A DNA stretch of 64,000 nucleotides from GCA-2688265 sp964527395 (GCA_964527395.1 CAZGQD010000007.1:4723-68722); one strand, 5' to 3'. Positions 42,303-51,696 are shown, numbered from the stretch's first letter. Numbers and translations: made by a program. Notes: generated from the letters alone by a model not told the origin.

Positions 42303-43070
42303 CTATATTAGGAGTAAACCGTACATCAATAGAATTCCTAAGATGAAAATGCTAAAATGTAAGGTTGACTTCGCCAAATCTTCTTCTTTTTTTAGTTCAG
42401 GAATCAAATCTGAAGCCGCAATGTAAATGAAGCCACCTGCTGCAATTGGTAGAAGAAAGCCTAAAGCTTTTTCAATGTGGTTTGATAATAAGTAACCTAA
42501 AATACCACCTAAAACTGCCATTGCTGCAGTGACAAAGTTTAGAAGAAGGGCTTTAGATTTGTTATAACCACCATAAACTAACACTCCAAAGTCAGAAATC
42601 TCTTGAGGGATCTCGTGTAAAGCTACAGCAATTGTAGTTGTAATACCTAAACCAGTATCAGCTACGAAAGCTACAGCAATAATTAAACCGTCAATAAAAT
42701 TGTGGATACCATCCCCAACAAGGTTCATTATAGCAAATGATTCTACCTTGTTTGCCTTTTTGCCTGTTTTTTTGTGATGATGAGGTTTGTGGCAGTGGTG
42801 CCAATGTAGTACTTTTTCAACTAAAAAAAATATACTAAAACCTATAAGAACAAATATGAAAATTTTGATGTTTCCACCTTGTTCTGCTAAAGCTTCTGGG
42901 ATTAAATGTAAAAAAGCTCCACCAATCATAGATCCTGCTGATAAAGCAACTAGGAACAAAAGCATTTTTTGAAGTAATTTTTCTTTAAAACCTAAGGTGA
43001 ATATTGCTAAAAGAGCCAAAACGCTCAAAGATAGGGTTGCGATCATTATTTGTAAGAAAGTTGAGACCAT
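42303..43070 (-). CDS. ZIP-family metal transporter
   Basis: 255 residues, eight TM helices. The signature TM4-TM5 metal-binding motifs are NLVGDGIHNFIDGLIIA and VALHEIPQEISDFGVLV. The cytosolic loop between TM3 and TM4 is His-rich (HWHHCHKPHHHKK, about 89-101), as usual for zinc ZIPs. Imports Zn2+ or Fe2+ into the cytosol. TATA boxes at 43091-43100 and 43115-43123 precede it. The Cys/His-rich small protein downstream may buffer or sense the metal. Confidence 0.92.
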   Translation of the reverse strand: MVSTFLQIMIATLSLSVLALLAIFTLGFKEKLLQKMLLFLVALSAGSMIGGAFLHLIPEALAEQGGNIKIFIFVLIGFSIFFLVEKVLHWHHCHKPHHHKKTGKKANKVESFAIMNLVGDGIHNFIDGLIIAVAFVADTGLGITTTIAVALHEIPQEISDFGVLVYGGYNKSKALLLNFVTAAMAVLGGILGYLLSNHIEKALGFLLPIAAGGFIYIAASDLIPELKKEEDLAKSTLHFSIFILGILLMYGLLLI

Positions 43071-43090
43071 GGTTTGAATGTTATTAATCT

Positions 43091-43100
43091 CCTTTATAAA
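43091..43100 (-). promoter_or_regulatory. TATA box for the ZIP transporter
   Basis: The minus strand reads TTTATAAAGG 21-30 nt before ATG 43070. Confidence 0.5.
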
Positions 43101-43185
43101 GGTTGTTTTTTGTCTTTTATAAATGCCAATTTATTTGTAGTTCAGAAGCGAAATCTTTATGAATTTAACCTATTGAATTTTGGCC

Positions 43186-43953
43186 ATGGAAGATAAAAAA
43201 GCATGTATTGTATGGTTTTGTGAACATCCTGATGAAAGCGTTGTTTGTCGAGCACTAAAAGCAGGACTTGGTGATGAGAAAGGCGAATCTATTTATAAAC
43301 TACTTTGTGAAAATCAAGCTAAATTGCTACGTGAAGCTGGTTTCCCAGTGATTATATGTTTCAAAGGCGAATCTAGGCAAGCAGACATGATTAATTGGTT
43401 TGGACCAAAGTACCAATATCAATTACTTGGTGACAAAATTTTGTCTGAAGAAGTTGAAAATGTGCTATATCATTGTTTTAGTAAAGGATTTCATTTTGTA
43501 ACTGCAGTGTTTGAGATTATGCCACAGCTAACATTTAGCACATTTGAAGAAGTATTGGCTAAACTAGAAGAGTTTGATACTGTCTTAGGATCAACAGGAC
43601 AAGGATATGTTGGTTTGTTTGCAATATATAGGCCATCTTTTAAATTGTCTATGATCCAAAATGTTGATTTCAATTCTGAATTATCACATATGCAAATTTG
43701 GGAGAATATTCGTAAGGCTAAAATGTGTGTTGATATTTTGCCAGATATGCTTGCTGTGCGTAACCATTTTGATTATGAAGCGCTTAGTGTAGCACCACCA
43801 ATGCCAGAAATTAGTGCTACTGAAGAATCAGTTGAAGCTGCTGTTGCAGTAGATTCAGAGAGTTCAGGTTCATCTTTTGCAGATGGTGCTGAGAAAGTTA
43901 ATAATACTCAAGAACCGTTTGTTGTTTCGGATGCTGGTGGAGAGGAAGAGTGA
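43186..43953 (+). CDS. DUF2064 / nucleotidyl-glycosyltransferase-like protein
   Basis: 255 residues from ATG 43186. The layout recalls the DUF2064 (TIGR04282-like) GT-A fold: an early RALKAGLGDEKGESIYKLLCENQAKLL, FPVIICFKG, then FDTVLGSTGQGYVGLFAIYRPSF and a later HMQIWENI. The usual DGGY metal/sugar motif is GQGY here, so activity is uncertain. The last ~55 residues are an acidic, Ser/Ala-rich tail. The match is by eye and moderate. Its stop abuts the convergent pseudouridine synthase gene (0-nt gap). Confidence 0.45.
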   Translation: MEDKKACIVWFCEHPDESVVCRALKAGLGDEKGESIYKLLCENQAKLLREAGFPVIICFKGESRQADMINWFGPKYQYQLLGDKILSEEVENVLYHCFSKGFHFVTAVFEIMPQLTFSTFEEVLAKLEEFDTVLGSTGQGYVGLFAIYRPSFKLSMIQNVDFNSELSHMQIWENIRKAKMCVDILPDMLAVRNHFDYEALSVAPPMPEISATEESVEAAVAVDSESSGSSFADGAEKVNNTQEPFVVSDAGGEEE

Positions 43954-45525
43954 TTATCTTTTATTTTTTTTAAATGGTTTAGAACTGTTTCTTGGTTTAC
44001 TGTTTGATTTGGATCTGCTGTTGCCTTTACCATAAGTTTTCTTTTTGTCAGATCGATTTCCTCTTTTGAAAGGTTTTGAATTAGTTCTTGATTTGCTGTT
44101 TGATCTGGATCTTCTTTTATTATTAGAACTTTTATTCTCATAATCTTTAAGAGTTTTTTTCTGTCTTCTAAAGCCATTGTCTTTGAATGGCTTGCCTCTT
44201 GACTTCTCTTTAATACCAGTCATAGATACTCTTTCTGACCTGTTATCTGATCTGTTATCTCTTTTGAAAGGTTTGCTTTTGGAATTTGACCTAGACTTAG
44301 TATCTGACTTATTATTGAACTTGTTATCAGATCTATCATCTCTTTTGAATGGTTTGCCTCTTGATTTCTCTTTGCTGCTGTAGTTAGATCTGCTATTGGT
44401 TTTATTGTCTCTAAAATGTTTAGATCTGTTGTCATTTGATCTATCTTTACTAAAGGTCTTTGAAGGTCTTTGTTTTGATCCTGACCTTGAATTTTGTCTT
44501 GAATTTGTCTTTGATTTAATCATTTTTTTAGTAGATCCAGTAGTTTCTTTAAATTTATTGGATTCTTTAGATCCTTTAGATTCTGTATTATTTTCTTTCT
44601 TGTTTTGCTTTTCTTTACTCACTCTTTTACCTTTAGCAATCTCTTTGTCAACTTTGATAGCTTTTTTACCCCTAGGGAAAACTACCCGTACTGGCTTTTT
44701 TCCATCACTAACTTTAGGGCTTCTCTTGAAACCTCGCTCTTTTGTAGATTTAGTTCTGTAATGCTTTGAGTCTTTCTTTTCTCTTCTGAAAGTTTTTTTC
44801 TTTTTTTCATGCTCATTGATTTGTGAAAGTGATATTTTTGATGTTTCTTGGAAGATCTTTTCCTTCTCGTACTCTTTTAAATGTCGCCATTTACCTGCTT
44901 TTAGGCTTCTTAATTCTAATCTACCAACTTTGATCCTTTCTAAGCTAGTTACCATGAAACCTATCTTTCGCATCATACGTCTAATGATTCTGTTCTTTCC
45001 CTCATGGATTGTGATTCTAATTACACTGTGTTTTACTTTGCTTACTTTTGCTGGTGAAGTTAGACCATCATCTAATTTTATACCAGTTTCAATCTTTCTT
45101 ATTTGTTCTTTACTGATTTTACCATTTAGTTTAACTAAGTAAGTTTTGTCTATTTCTTTACTTGGATGAGCAATACTGTTAGCAAAATCACCATCATTTG
45201 TTAAAAGAAGAAGTCCGCTGGTGTTTAGATCTAGTCTACCTATTGGAAAGATTCTTTCAGAAATATTGATGCAATCCATAACAGTAGAATATTTTTGGTC
45301 CCTAAGTGCTGTAACGCAATTCATTGGTTTATTAAGCATAATATAGATTTTTTTTTCTTGTTTGATGATTTTACCATCTACTTCGATCTTGTCTTTAATA
45401 CCCGCCTTATCGCCAATATTGATAGTTTTGTTATTGACTTTGACCTTACCTTTCATGATAAGTTCTTCAGCTCTTCTTCTTGAGCAAAAGCCTGAGTTTG
45501 AAAGGATTTTCTGAACACGTTCCAT
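43954..45525 (-). CDS. RsuA/RluB-type pseudouridine synthase with long basic tail
   Basis: 523 residues. Residues 1-60 form an S4 RNA-binding domain (MERVQKILSNSGFCSRRRAEE). The catalytic domain follows (about 62-235) with Asp in FPIGRLDLNTSGLLLLTNDG and EGKNRIIRRMMRKIG. This converts a uridine in rRNA to pseudouridine. From about 245 to the end lies a ~280-residue low-complexity tail of Lys, Arg, Ser, Asn and Asp with repeated SKPFKRDNRSD-like units (about five). The RsuA/RluB family is bacterial; archaea normally lack it, suggesting transfer. Antisense frames over the tail are shadows of its low complexity. Confidence 0.88.
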   Translation of the reverse strand: MERVQKILSNSGFCSRRRAEELIMKGKVKVNNKTINIGDKAGIKDKIEVDGKIIKQEKKIYIMLNKPMNCVTALRDQKYSTVMDCINISERIFPIGRLDLNTSGLLLLTNDGDFANSIAHPSKEIDKTYLVKLNGKISKEQIRKIETGIKLDDGLTSPAKVSKVKHSVIRITIHEGKNRIIRRMMRKIGFMVTSLERIKVGRLELRSLKAGKWRHLKEYEKEKIFQETSKISLSQINEHEKKKKTFRREKKDSKHYRTKSTKERGFKRSPKVSDGKKPVRVVFPRGKKAIKVDKEIAKGKRVSKEKQNKKENNTESKGSKESNKFKETTGSTKKMIKSKTNSRQNSRSGSKQRPSKTFSKDRSNDNRSKHFRDNKTNSRSNYSSKEKSRGKPFKRDDRSDNKFNNKSDTKSRSNSKSKPFKRDNRSDNRSERVSMTGIKEKSRGKPFKDNGFRRQKKTLKDYENKSSNNKRRSRSNSKSRTNSKPFKRGNRSDKKKTYGKGNSRSKSNSKPRNSSKPFKKNKR

Positions 45526-45646
45526 AATAAGTGGATTTCTTAGTTGTTTTATAAAGCTGCTTGTTAATTAGCTACCTATAACTATATTCTTTACAATATA
45601 TATGTTTAAAAGAGAAATTTTCTTGCTTTTCATTGGTGATTTAATA

Positions 45647-46639
45647 ATGGCACAAAATGATAGAATTACATGGACTCCATTGGGAATACCTTCTGTACAT
45701 TTAGGAATTATGTATACTAATCCAAATATTGTTACAGGTGGAAGTGTAGGTAGAATGGAGAACTTGGCTTATAGGAACCTTGTTGGAGTTGTAACCGAAG
45801 AGAATAAAGGAAGAAGATTTCAAACTTTTCATGGGACTTATATCAGAGATGGCCATAAGTTGCCAGTAACTGCTTTTGCAACAGGAATGGGAACTTCAAG
45901 TGCATCATTGACACTACCAGAAATTGCTGAAGCAAGAAAAATGCCTGAAAGTGGAATATATGGGAATGGTGAGCCAGTAAATCCTGCTGAAATTGAAGCT
46001 ATGGTAAATCCTTACCATGAAAAGATGAGATTAGTTAGAATTGGTACAGCAGGTGCTTTACAAAAAGGAATTAATGTTGGGGATTTGGTTGTAGCAACAG
46101 AAGCTAGAAGTTATGCTGCAGTTGCTAAGTTTTTAATGGGTGTTGAGTATGATCCTAGACTTAATCATGCTTTTGTTTCTGCTTTAGAAACAAGAGCAAG
46201 AGAACATCAACTTGATTGGCATGAGGTTCATAAAGGCCCTATCAAGATTGTTCCTGAGGCATATATACATAATAAAACTGTACCTTTTGTAGACCATGGA
46301 GACATGGTTGCTGTTTCTATGGAAACTAGCGCACTTAAAGCTTATTGTGATCTATTAAGTAGAAGAGGAATAAATCCAGATCTACCTATTGAAGTAAGAC
46401 AAGATCTTGCTGAAAATCTACCACAAAGAGATATGCTAGGTGTGACTCTTCTTTCTGTTAGTGATAATCCACTAGAAGGACATGTAGATATGGGGAATTA
46501 TAAAGGAGTGAAAGAGCCTCAAGTTGAAGAAGTACAATTTAGGGTGGCACTTGATGCTTTGATGGATATGCATCTTGCTGATTTTAAGAGAGATTTGGTG
46601 GGAGGACCTGAACTTCCTGAAATTGAAAAAAGGCGTTAA
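45647..46639 (+). CDS. Nucleoside phosphorylase family protein (PNP/UDP)
   Basis: 330 residues from ATG 45647, chosen because GGTGAT lies about 8 nt upstream; an earlier in-frame ATG at 45602 adds 15 residues. FATGMGTSSASLTLPEI (phosphate-binding), VRIGTAGALQKGINVGDLVVA and MVAVSMETSALKAY (ribose/base-binding Glu) are family hallmarks. Longer than a typical uridine phosphorylase (about 250) with an insert before the IGTAG motif. Could act on uridine, purine nucleosides or AMP. Confidence 0.85.
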   Translation: MAQNDRITWTPLGIPSVHLGIMYTNPNIVTGGSVGRMENLAYRNLVGVVTEENKGRRFQTFHGTYIRDGHKLPVTAFATGMGTSSASLTLPEIAEARKMPESGIYGNGEPVNPAEIEAMVNPYHEKMRLVRIGTAGALQKGINVGDLVVATEARSYAAVAKFLMGVEYDPRLNHAFVSALETRAREHQLDWHEVHKGPIKIVPEAYIHNKTVPFVDHGDMVAVSMETSALKAYCDLLSRRGINPDLPIEVRQDLAENLPQRDMLGVTLLSVSDNPLEGHVDMGNYKGVKEPQVEEVQFRVALDALMDMHLADFKRDLVGGPELPEIEKRR

Positions 46640-46673
46640 CTTTTTAATCTCTTTTCTTTTTTCTTTTCTTATT

Positions 46674-47072
46674 ATGGGTAGACGAATTCCGAAACGTTAT
46701 GGTAAATCTGGTAATGCCACATGTCCTTTTTGTGGAGCTATGGCGATTGCTAAGAATGAAGATGGACTTTCTGTGTGTATTGCACATAAACTAAGTAAAC
46801 AAAAATTTGATGAGGTCAAATGTGATTGTGGATCATGGCTCGAGATACGTGATGGTAAGTTTGGGATGTATTTTAACTGTTTAAATTGTGGGAATATCAA
46901 TTATGAGAAAGGTATGGCTATGAAAGACAAACAAGATGCTGCTAAAGCTAAAGAGCCTAAGAAAAAACAAGTTAAATTGCCTGCTCGTAAGAAAATATAT
47001 GAAAGACGTAGCCAGTATACTGGAAAACAAGAAATTGTGATTAGTAGTAGAGACTTTGAATGGTTTGATTGA
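46674..47072 (+). CDS. Zinc-ribbon protein
   Basis: 132 residues from ATG 46674, which follows the upstream stop by 34 nt. Two Cys clusters: CPFCGAM...CIAHK (about 14-35) and CDCGSWLEIRDGKFGMYFNCLNCGN (about 47-71), the latter close to topoisomerase-type C4 zinc ribbons. The C-terminal half is Lys-rich and ends SSRDFEWFD. Probably nucleic-acid binding; conserved in archaea as far as I can recall. Likely co-transcribed with the phosphorylase. Confidence 0.7.
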   Translation: MGRRIPKRYGKSGNATCPFCGAMAIAKNEDGLSVCIAHKLSKQKFDEVKCDCGSWLEIRDGKFGMYFNCLNCGNINYEKGMAMKDKQDAAKAKEPKKKQVKLPARKKIYERRSQYTGKQEIVISSRDFEWFD

Positions 47073-47082
47073 TACCGTTTGG

Positions 47083-47097
47083 TAGTAGAAAGTACTA
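47083..47097 (+). promoter_or_regulatory. Palindrome TAGTA-N5-TACTA at a TATA-like element
   Basis: Perfect 5-bp arms at 47083-47087 and 47093-47097, overlapping ACTATAAAAG (47094-47103). Candidate operator for the gene at 47174, leaving about 50 nt of leader. A second TATA-like GTGTATAAAATC lies too close to the ATG to serve it. Confidence 0.35.
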
Positions 47098-47173
47098 TAA
47101 AAGTTAAATTTTCTTTATTTTTGTGCTTAATTTGTCGAAGCCTTTTTAAAAAAAGTGTATAAAATCTGCTTTT

Positions 47174-47752
47174 ATGGAAGAATTTCAAAAAGATTTATTT
47201 TATAGTGCTGATGAACTTATTTTACCAGGAGCTGTATATGTTCCTCTTGGAGCTACAATAGCAGATACAGAATATTTGGTAGGAGTTATGCTTGGATTTG
47301 ATCCTAAAAAAGGATTTTGTCATTTGCATCAAAGAGTTTCTCAAGGAGAAAATGATGCTTTGCAAGGGGAGACAAAAGGGGATTTTGAAAGAGTTTATTC
47401 TGGTCCAATTAAAGCTATGTCAGTTCAAAAATTGTTTAGTGTTGAAAGATCCAATATTGCAACAACGATGTATGATGAATGTCCTTCTCCAAATAATAGA
47501 AGAATAAAACGATTATGTAAATTTGCACCAGTTGCACTTACAATTAGAAGATATCATAAAGCTGAAGTTTTTGTAGAATTAGAAGAAAGAGCAAGGAGTT
47601 GGCCAAGATGGAAATTTCTTGTGAAAAAGAAAGAAGATTATAGAAGAAGATTATTAGTTGAAAATGGCCAAGAAGTAAGTGTATTGAAAGATAGGTTTTC
47701 TGATAGACCAGTTAGTTTAGATGAATTCTTTGGTGGTTTGTACTGTAATTGA
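47174..47752 (+). CDS. Hypothetical protein
   Basis: 192 residues, soluble, with a basic C-terminal half (SWPRWKFLVKKKEDYRRRLL). The N-terminal part is beta-rich (ILPGAVYVPLGATIADTEYLVGVML). No signal peptide or known motif. Convergent with gnd, ending 20 nt from it. Confidence 0.5.
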   Translation: MEEFQKDLFYSADELILPGAVYVPLGATIADTEYLVGVMLGFDPKKGFCHLHQRVSQGENDALQGETKGDFERVYSGPIKAMSVQKLFSVERSNIATTMYDECPSPNNRRIKRLCKFAPVALTIRRYHKAEVFVELEERARSWPRWKFLVKKKEDYRRRLLVENGQEVSVLKDRFSDRPVSLDEFFGGLYCN

Positions 47753-47771
47753 TTAATTTTCTATACTTTTA

Positions 47772-48725
47772 TTATTTGCCTTTTTTATTGTTTAGTTTGT
47801 GACCACCAAACTCATTTCTTAGAAGATTTATGACTTTACCACGATAGTTTGGTTTTGTTCTTGACTCTAACCTTTCTTTGATTGCCCCTCTTATGGCGTG
47901 AGCATGAATTTTCATTCTCTTTGCTTCGTCTACAGTCCAATTTGCTTCAGATTTTACTGTTCTTCCTGCAGCTTTTCCACCTTGACCAGCAGAACCAGAA
48001 ACATCTTTTAGGGCTTTTCCGTGTTTTTTTAGACCATTTAGTAGCCAGCTGATTAGTCTTGATTCAATAACACTGCCATTGTTGTATACACTTGCTGCTT
48101 TTTCTAAGTCTAATTTATAATTTGATTTTTTGAGGATATGGAAACCTTCAGCTATTGATTCCATAATCCCATATTCGATACCATTGTGTACCATTTTTAC
48201 ATAATGGCCAGCACCAGCACCTTCAAAATGTTCTAAACCACCTTTCACGCAAATACTTTGTAAGAGAGGTTTGATATAATTGTAGTTCTGTTTTTTGCCA
48301 CCAACCATCATACATGAACCATCTCTTGCGCCAGCTGGACCTCCAGATACTCCTATGTCTATGAAATTGATTTTCTTTTTTGCTAAGAGTTTTGACATTT
48401 GTTTTGAATCTTTATAAAATGAGTTACTTCCATCAATTACGATGTCACCTTTGTTTAGTTGGTCTTTTAGATTTTTTATTGTGTCTTTTGTAACTTTTCC
48501 AGCTGGGAGCATGACCCAGATGATTCTTTTTTTGTTGCTTGGGAGTTTTTTTACTAGATCTGCTATAGAGTTTGATGTTATGGCACCTTTTCTTTTGGCT
48601 TTTTGCATTGGAGCTGTTGATCTGTTGTGAACTATGACTTTGTGTTTTTTTTCTAATAGGTTGTAAACCATATTTAGACCCATTTTACCAAGGCCAATGT
48701 ATCCTAAAGTGAATTTCTTTGCCAT
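47772..48725 (-). CDS. gnd: 6-phosphogluconate dehydrogenase, decarboxylating (short YqeC/GntZ type)
   Basis: 317 residues. Oxidises 6-phosphogluconate to ribulose-5-P and CO2. Rossmann motif LGYIGLGKMGLNM (7-19) followed by VHNRS, substrate loop IDIGVSGGPAGARDGSCMMVGG, and catalytic KMVHNGIEYGIMESIAEGF (Lys, Asn). The short ~300-residue form, rather than the 470-residue form, often uses NAD. Last gene of a zwf - amidohydrolase - gnd run, 51 nt behind its neighbour. Oxidative PPP enzymes of this type are very rare in archaea. Confidence 0.93.
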   Translation of the reverse strand: MAKKFTLGYIGLGKMGLNMVYNLLEKKHKVIVHNRSTAPMQKAKRKGAITSNSIADLVKKLPSNKKRIIWVMLPAGKVTKDTIKNLKDQLNKGDIVIDGSNSFYKDSKQMSKLLAKKKINFIDIGVSGGPAGARDGSCMMVGGKKQNYNYIKPLLQSICVKGGLEHFEGAGAGHYVKMVHNGIEYGIMESIAEGFHILKKSNYKLDLEKAASVYNNGSVIESRLISWLLNGLKKHGKALKDVSGSAGQGGKAAGRTVKSEANWTVDEAKRMKIHAHAIRGAIKERLESRTKPNYRGKVINLLRNEFGGHKLNNKKGK

Positions 48726-48776
48726 TTTTTTTCATCTCTTTTTTTTGTTATTATAATATTATTAAAATTCTGTTTA

Positions 48777-50261
48777 TTAATCTTCAATGTCGTCGTACAA
48801 AATGCTGACATCTTCCAAACAACTTTGTTCTAAAGTACAAGATATCAAACAGTCTTCCGTTAGATCTGTTTTTTGTTCTTCATCTCCATTGAAACCACAT
48901 TCTTCGTCACAATTGTCAATAATATCGTTTGAACACTCTTTGATTGTGTCAGGATCAATTATATTTATTTGCTCTTCTATGGAAGACCCTTCTCCTAGTA
49001 AGTCAAATGCATTTTTATATGCTACTTTTTCTTGGTCTGCTTGATCAAATCCAGCAATCACAAATCTTGCTATCTCAACTGCCTTATCATAAACTTCATT
49101 ATCATATGCATATTCAGGTCCTGTTTCTGTACCCCACATGACTTTGTTTGCTACTTCGTCAACAATTGGCTTATAATCTTTAATAGCATCAGCAATTATT
49201 TGATCTTCTTTATTGTTAATGTCACTAAAAAAGTTCTCTTTTGCCTTTTGAACTGAATCACCTTGGTATTTATAAAGCAAATCCATCCCATCTAAATGAA
49301 TAATATGTGCTGTGTCCATGCTGAAATAAAGGTTTTTGTGATCTTTTAGTAAATTTATTAATTCTGATCTTCCATCTTTTAGATCTTGTCTATACATATG
49401 AATTATGAAAATTGTGTCTGGAAATTGATTTAGGATGTTTTCTAAATCATCTAATTTTGATGCTACTGGATGAAACAAAACAAACATATTATTGTCGTCT
49501 GCTATTTGGAAAAGTGATAAAACGTCTTTATTATCGTGAGTTACTGACCACTCTTGTGTTTCAATCTCACCTAAACCTTGAATAAATTGAGTATTAGTTG
49601 TTTCTTTTGTCTTTGTTAGAATCGTTTTGTACCAATTTGTTAATTCATCACCCAAGTAATCTTCCATCTCGTCTCCTGGGATCCCTGGATTTGTGAATGC
49701 GACAATTCTTTTAGGATATTTCTGGATAGCATTAATAGCTCTTCCAAGATCACTGTTTGTTGTTAGGATGTCTGTTGTATCTTCATTATCTCCATCATCC
49801 TGGGTAGTATACCCTGCTTCTATGCCAAACATCCCTAAAGCTGCAATAATTCCATTTCTATCCATGTTTTTGATAACTTGATCAATGTCTCTACTACCTA
49901 TTTGTTCAGATGTAGCATATAATGGTCCGTTGTAAGCTCCTTCATAAGTTAATTGTGGTTGGATAATCCCTAAACTTTCTTCTTTTGGTAATTGAGTTGT
50001 TTCTTTAGAATCCTCAGAGAAATCTTCCTCTGTAGCAATAGGTTCTTCAGAGTTATTTGTGGCCTTTTCTGTTATTTGCGTTGTTTGTGATCCTATTATT
50101 TCTGTTGCTTGATCTGAATCTTCTGGATTTTCTGAGTGCTCTGTATCTTTTGTATCTTCTGTGTTAAAGGTTTCTGTTGTCATTTGATCTGTGCAAGATA
50201 CTAATAAAAATAGAATTGTGAATATGAAAATAAGAAAGATTTTTGTAATTTTTGGTTTCAT
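48777..50261 (-). CDS. Amidohydrolase-like (TIM-barrel) lipoprotein
   Basis: 494 residues. Lipobox LLVSC (Cys about 23), then a long acidic Thr/Glu-rich spacer (about 25-105), and an amidohydrolase-2-like barrel: IDQVIKNMDRNGIIAALGMFGIE, RIVAFTNPGIPG, FVLFHPVASKLDDLENIL, TIFIIHMYRQD, NLYFSMDTAHI, and VMWGTETGPEYAYD near the end. The usual HxH on strand one is not evident, so metal binding may be altered. The C-terminal ~70 residues are acidic and Cys-rich (ECSNDIIDNCDEECGF). Starts directly after zwf (1-nt gap), so it shares its transcript. Confidence 0.7.
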   Translation of the reverse strand: MKPKITKIFLIFIFTILFLLVSCTDQMTTETFNTEDTKDTEHSENPEDSDQATEIIGSQTTQITEKATNNSEEPIATEEDFSEDSKETTQLPKEESLGIIQPQLTYEGAYNGPLYATSEQIGSRDIDQVIKNMDRNGIIAALGMFGIEAGYTTQDDGDNEDTTDILTTNSDLGRAINAIQKYPKRIVAFTNPGIPGDEMEDYLGDELTNWYKTILTKTKETTNTQFIQGLGEIETQEWSVTHDNKDVLSLFQIADDNNMFVLFHPVASKLDDLENILNQFPDTIFIIHMYRQDLKDGRSELINLLKDHKNLYFSMDTAHIIHLDGMDLLYKYQGDSVQKAKENFFSDINNKEDQIIADAIKDYKPIVDEVANKVMWGTETGPEYAYDNEVYDKAVEIARFVIAGFDQADQEKVAYKNAFDLLGEGSSIEEQINIIDPDTIKECSNDIIDNCDEECGFNGDEEQKTDLTEDCLISCTLEQSCLEDVSILYDDIED

Positions 50262-50262
50262 C

Positions 50263-51696
50263 TTATAATATCCAATCTACTTTGTTTTGTTTAGACCATT
50301 GTTTTAGGTCCTTTGGTTCAGTTGCTTTCTTTTTGTAAATATGGAGTTTTTGTTTCTTCTTGGTTTTTTGGATTTTGTCAATCAATTTCCAAGAATGCTC
50401 TATTTCATCACTGTTTACAAAGTGAGATTGGTCACCTTCAATCATGTCTGTTAAGATTGTTTGATAAGATTCAATTGTATTGATACCAAAATGAAGGTCT
50501 TCTTTGAAAGTTAATTTTACAGGAGTTACTTGATCATGAGAGTTTGGAATTTTACTGTTTAAGTGAAAATGAACCTCATTTTTTGGATGGATGTTGATTG
50601 ATAGGTGGTTTGGTTCTCTTGGGCAAGTATCAAGAAGGCATTTTACTCTTTTGAAAATAATGTTTATTCTGGTTTTTTTGTTTTTTAGGGCCTTACCTGA
50701 TCTTACATATAAAGGAGTGTTTTTCCATCTTCTACTTTTGCTTTTTAGTTTGATTACAGCAAATGTATCTGTGCTTGAATTATTGTTTTTGGCTTCTTTT
50801 TTATAGCCCTGATATTGAGCAAAAAAACTCTCATCTATTTCAAGAGATCCTAGGAAATTTGATTTTTTGTTTCTAATTTCGTTTCCTTTCAATGATTTAG
50901 GTGCATCCATACAGGTTAATGCTAATAATTGAAGTGCATGATTTTGAATTACATCTTTTATAGCACCTTGACTATCATAAAATGCAGCTCTGCCTTGGAT
51001 ATCAATGTCTTCATCTATAATTACTTGGACATGATCCACATGGTTGTAGTTCCAAAGTGGTTCTAGAATGATGTTGGTGAACCTTAGAAGGGCTATGTTT
51101 GAAACTAACTCTTTTTCTAAATAATGGTCGACCCTGTAGATATTTTGTTCTGTGAAAGATTTCTTTAGAGCTTTATTTATTGCTTTTGCTGTGCTATAAT
51201 CTTCACCGAAAGGTTTTTCCAAGGCAATCCTAGACCAAGGCTCTTTTGATTTTGTTTTTTTTGATTTTTTCTTATGCCTAATTGAACCTGCATTTTTTAG
51301 ATATTTAGCAATTATCTTGTAGTATTGAGAATATGTTGCCAAATAGAACAATCTATTTCCTTTAAGTTTAAGTTTTTCTTCTTGTCTTGAAATTGCTCTT
51401 TCAAGTTTGATAAAGTCTCCTTGATTGTTAAAGTCAATTTGATGATATGTTGAGTTGTTCTCAAGTTTAGTCCAAACAGATTTGTTTATTTTCTTAGATT
51501 TGATGAATTTTTTTGCTTTTGATAGAATTTGATTTGATTTGAATAGTGTATGGCCAGTTAAGATTAAAGTGAATTTATTGATTTTTTTTTCTTTGATTAA
51601 ATTGTATATTGCAGGGATTATTTTTCTTTTTGTTAAATCACCACTACCACCCATAATTACAAAAGTTACATCCTCTTGTTTGTTATTAAGCACCAT
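50263..51696 (-). CDS. zwf: Glucose-6-phosphate dehydrogenase, bacterial/eukaryotic type
   Basis: 477 residues from ATG 51696 (an in-frame TTG three codons upstream is unlikely). First step of the oxidative pentose phosphate pathway, reducing NADP. Coenzyme motif FVIMGGSGDLTKRK (12-25; the usual GxxGDLxxRK), ALEKPFGEDYSTA, and active-site RVDHYLEKELVSNIALLRF. Length is normal. TATA box at 51719-51730. Head of the zwf - amidohydrolase - gnd run. Archaea with a G6PDH usually have unrelated enzymes, so this copy is probably transferred from bacteria. Confidence 0.95.
   Translation of the reverse strand: MVLNNKQEDVTFVIMGGSGDLTKRKIIPAIYNLIKEKKINKFTLILTGHTLFKSNQILSKAKKFIKSKKINKSVWTKLENNSTYHQIDFNNQGDFIKLERAISRQEEKLKLKGNRLFYLATYSQYYKIIAKYLKNAGSIRHKKKSKKTKSKEPWSRIALEKPFGEDYSTAKAINKALKKSFTEQNIYRVDHYLEKELVSNIALLRFTNIILEPLWNYNHVDHVQVIIDEDIDIQGRAAFYDSQGAIKDVIQNHALQLLALTCMDAPKSLKGNEIRNKKSNFLGSLEIDESFFAQYQGYKKEAKNNNSSTDTFAVIKLKSKSRRWKNTPLYVRSGKALKNKKTRINIIFKRVKCLLDTCPREPNHLSINIHPKNEVHFHLNSKIPNSHDQVTPVKLTFKEDLHFGINTIESYQTILTDMIEGDQSHFVNSDEIEHSWKLIDKIQKTKKKQKLHIYKKKATEPKDLKQWSKQNKVDWIL

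Noticed and set aside
44177..44761. Leucine-rich + strand open frames over the pseudouridine synthase tail
   Set aside because: They are antisense to a low-complexity Lys/Ser/Asp tail whose codons give Leu/Phe-rich frames on the other strand; no promoter or start signal.
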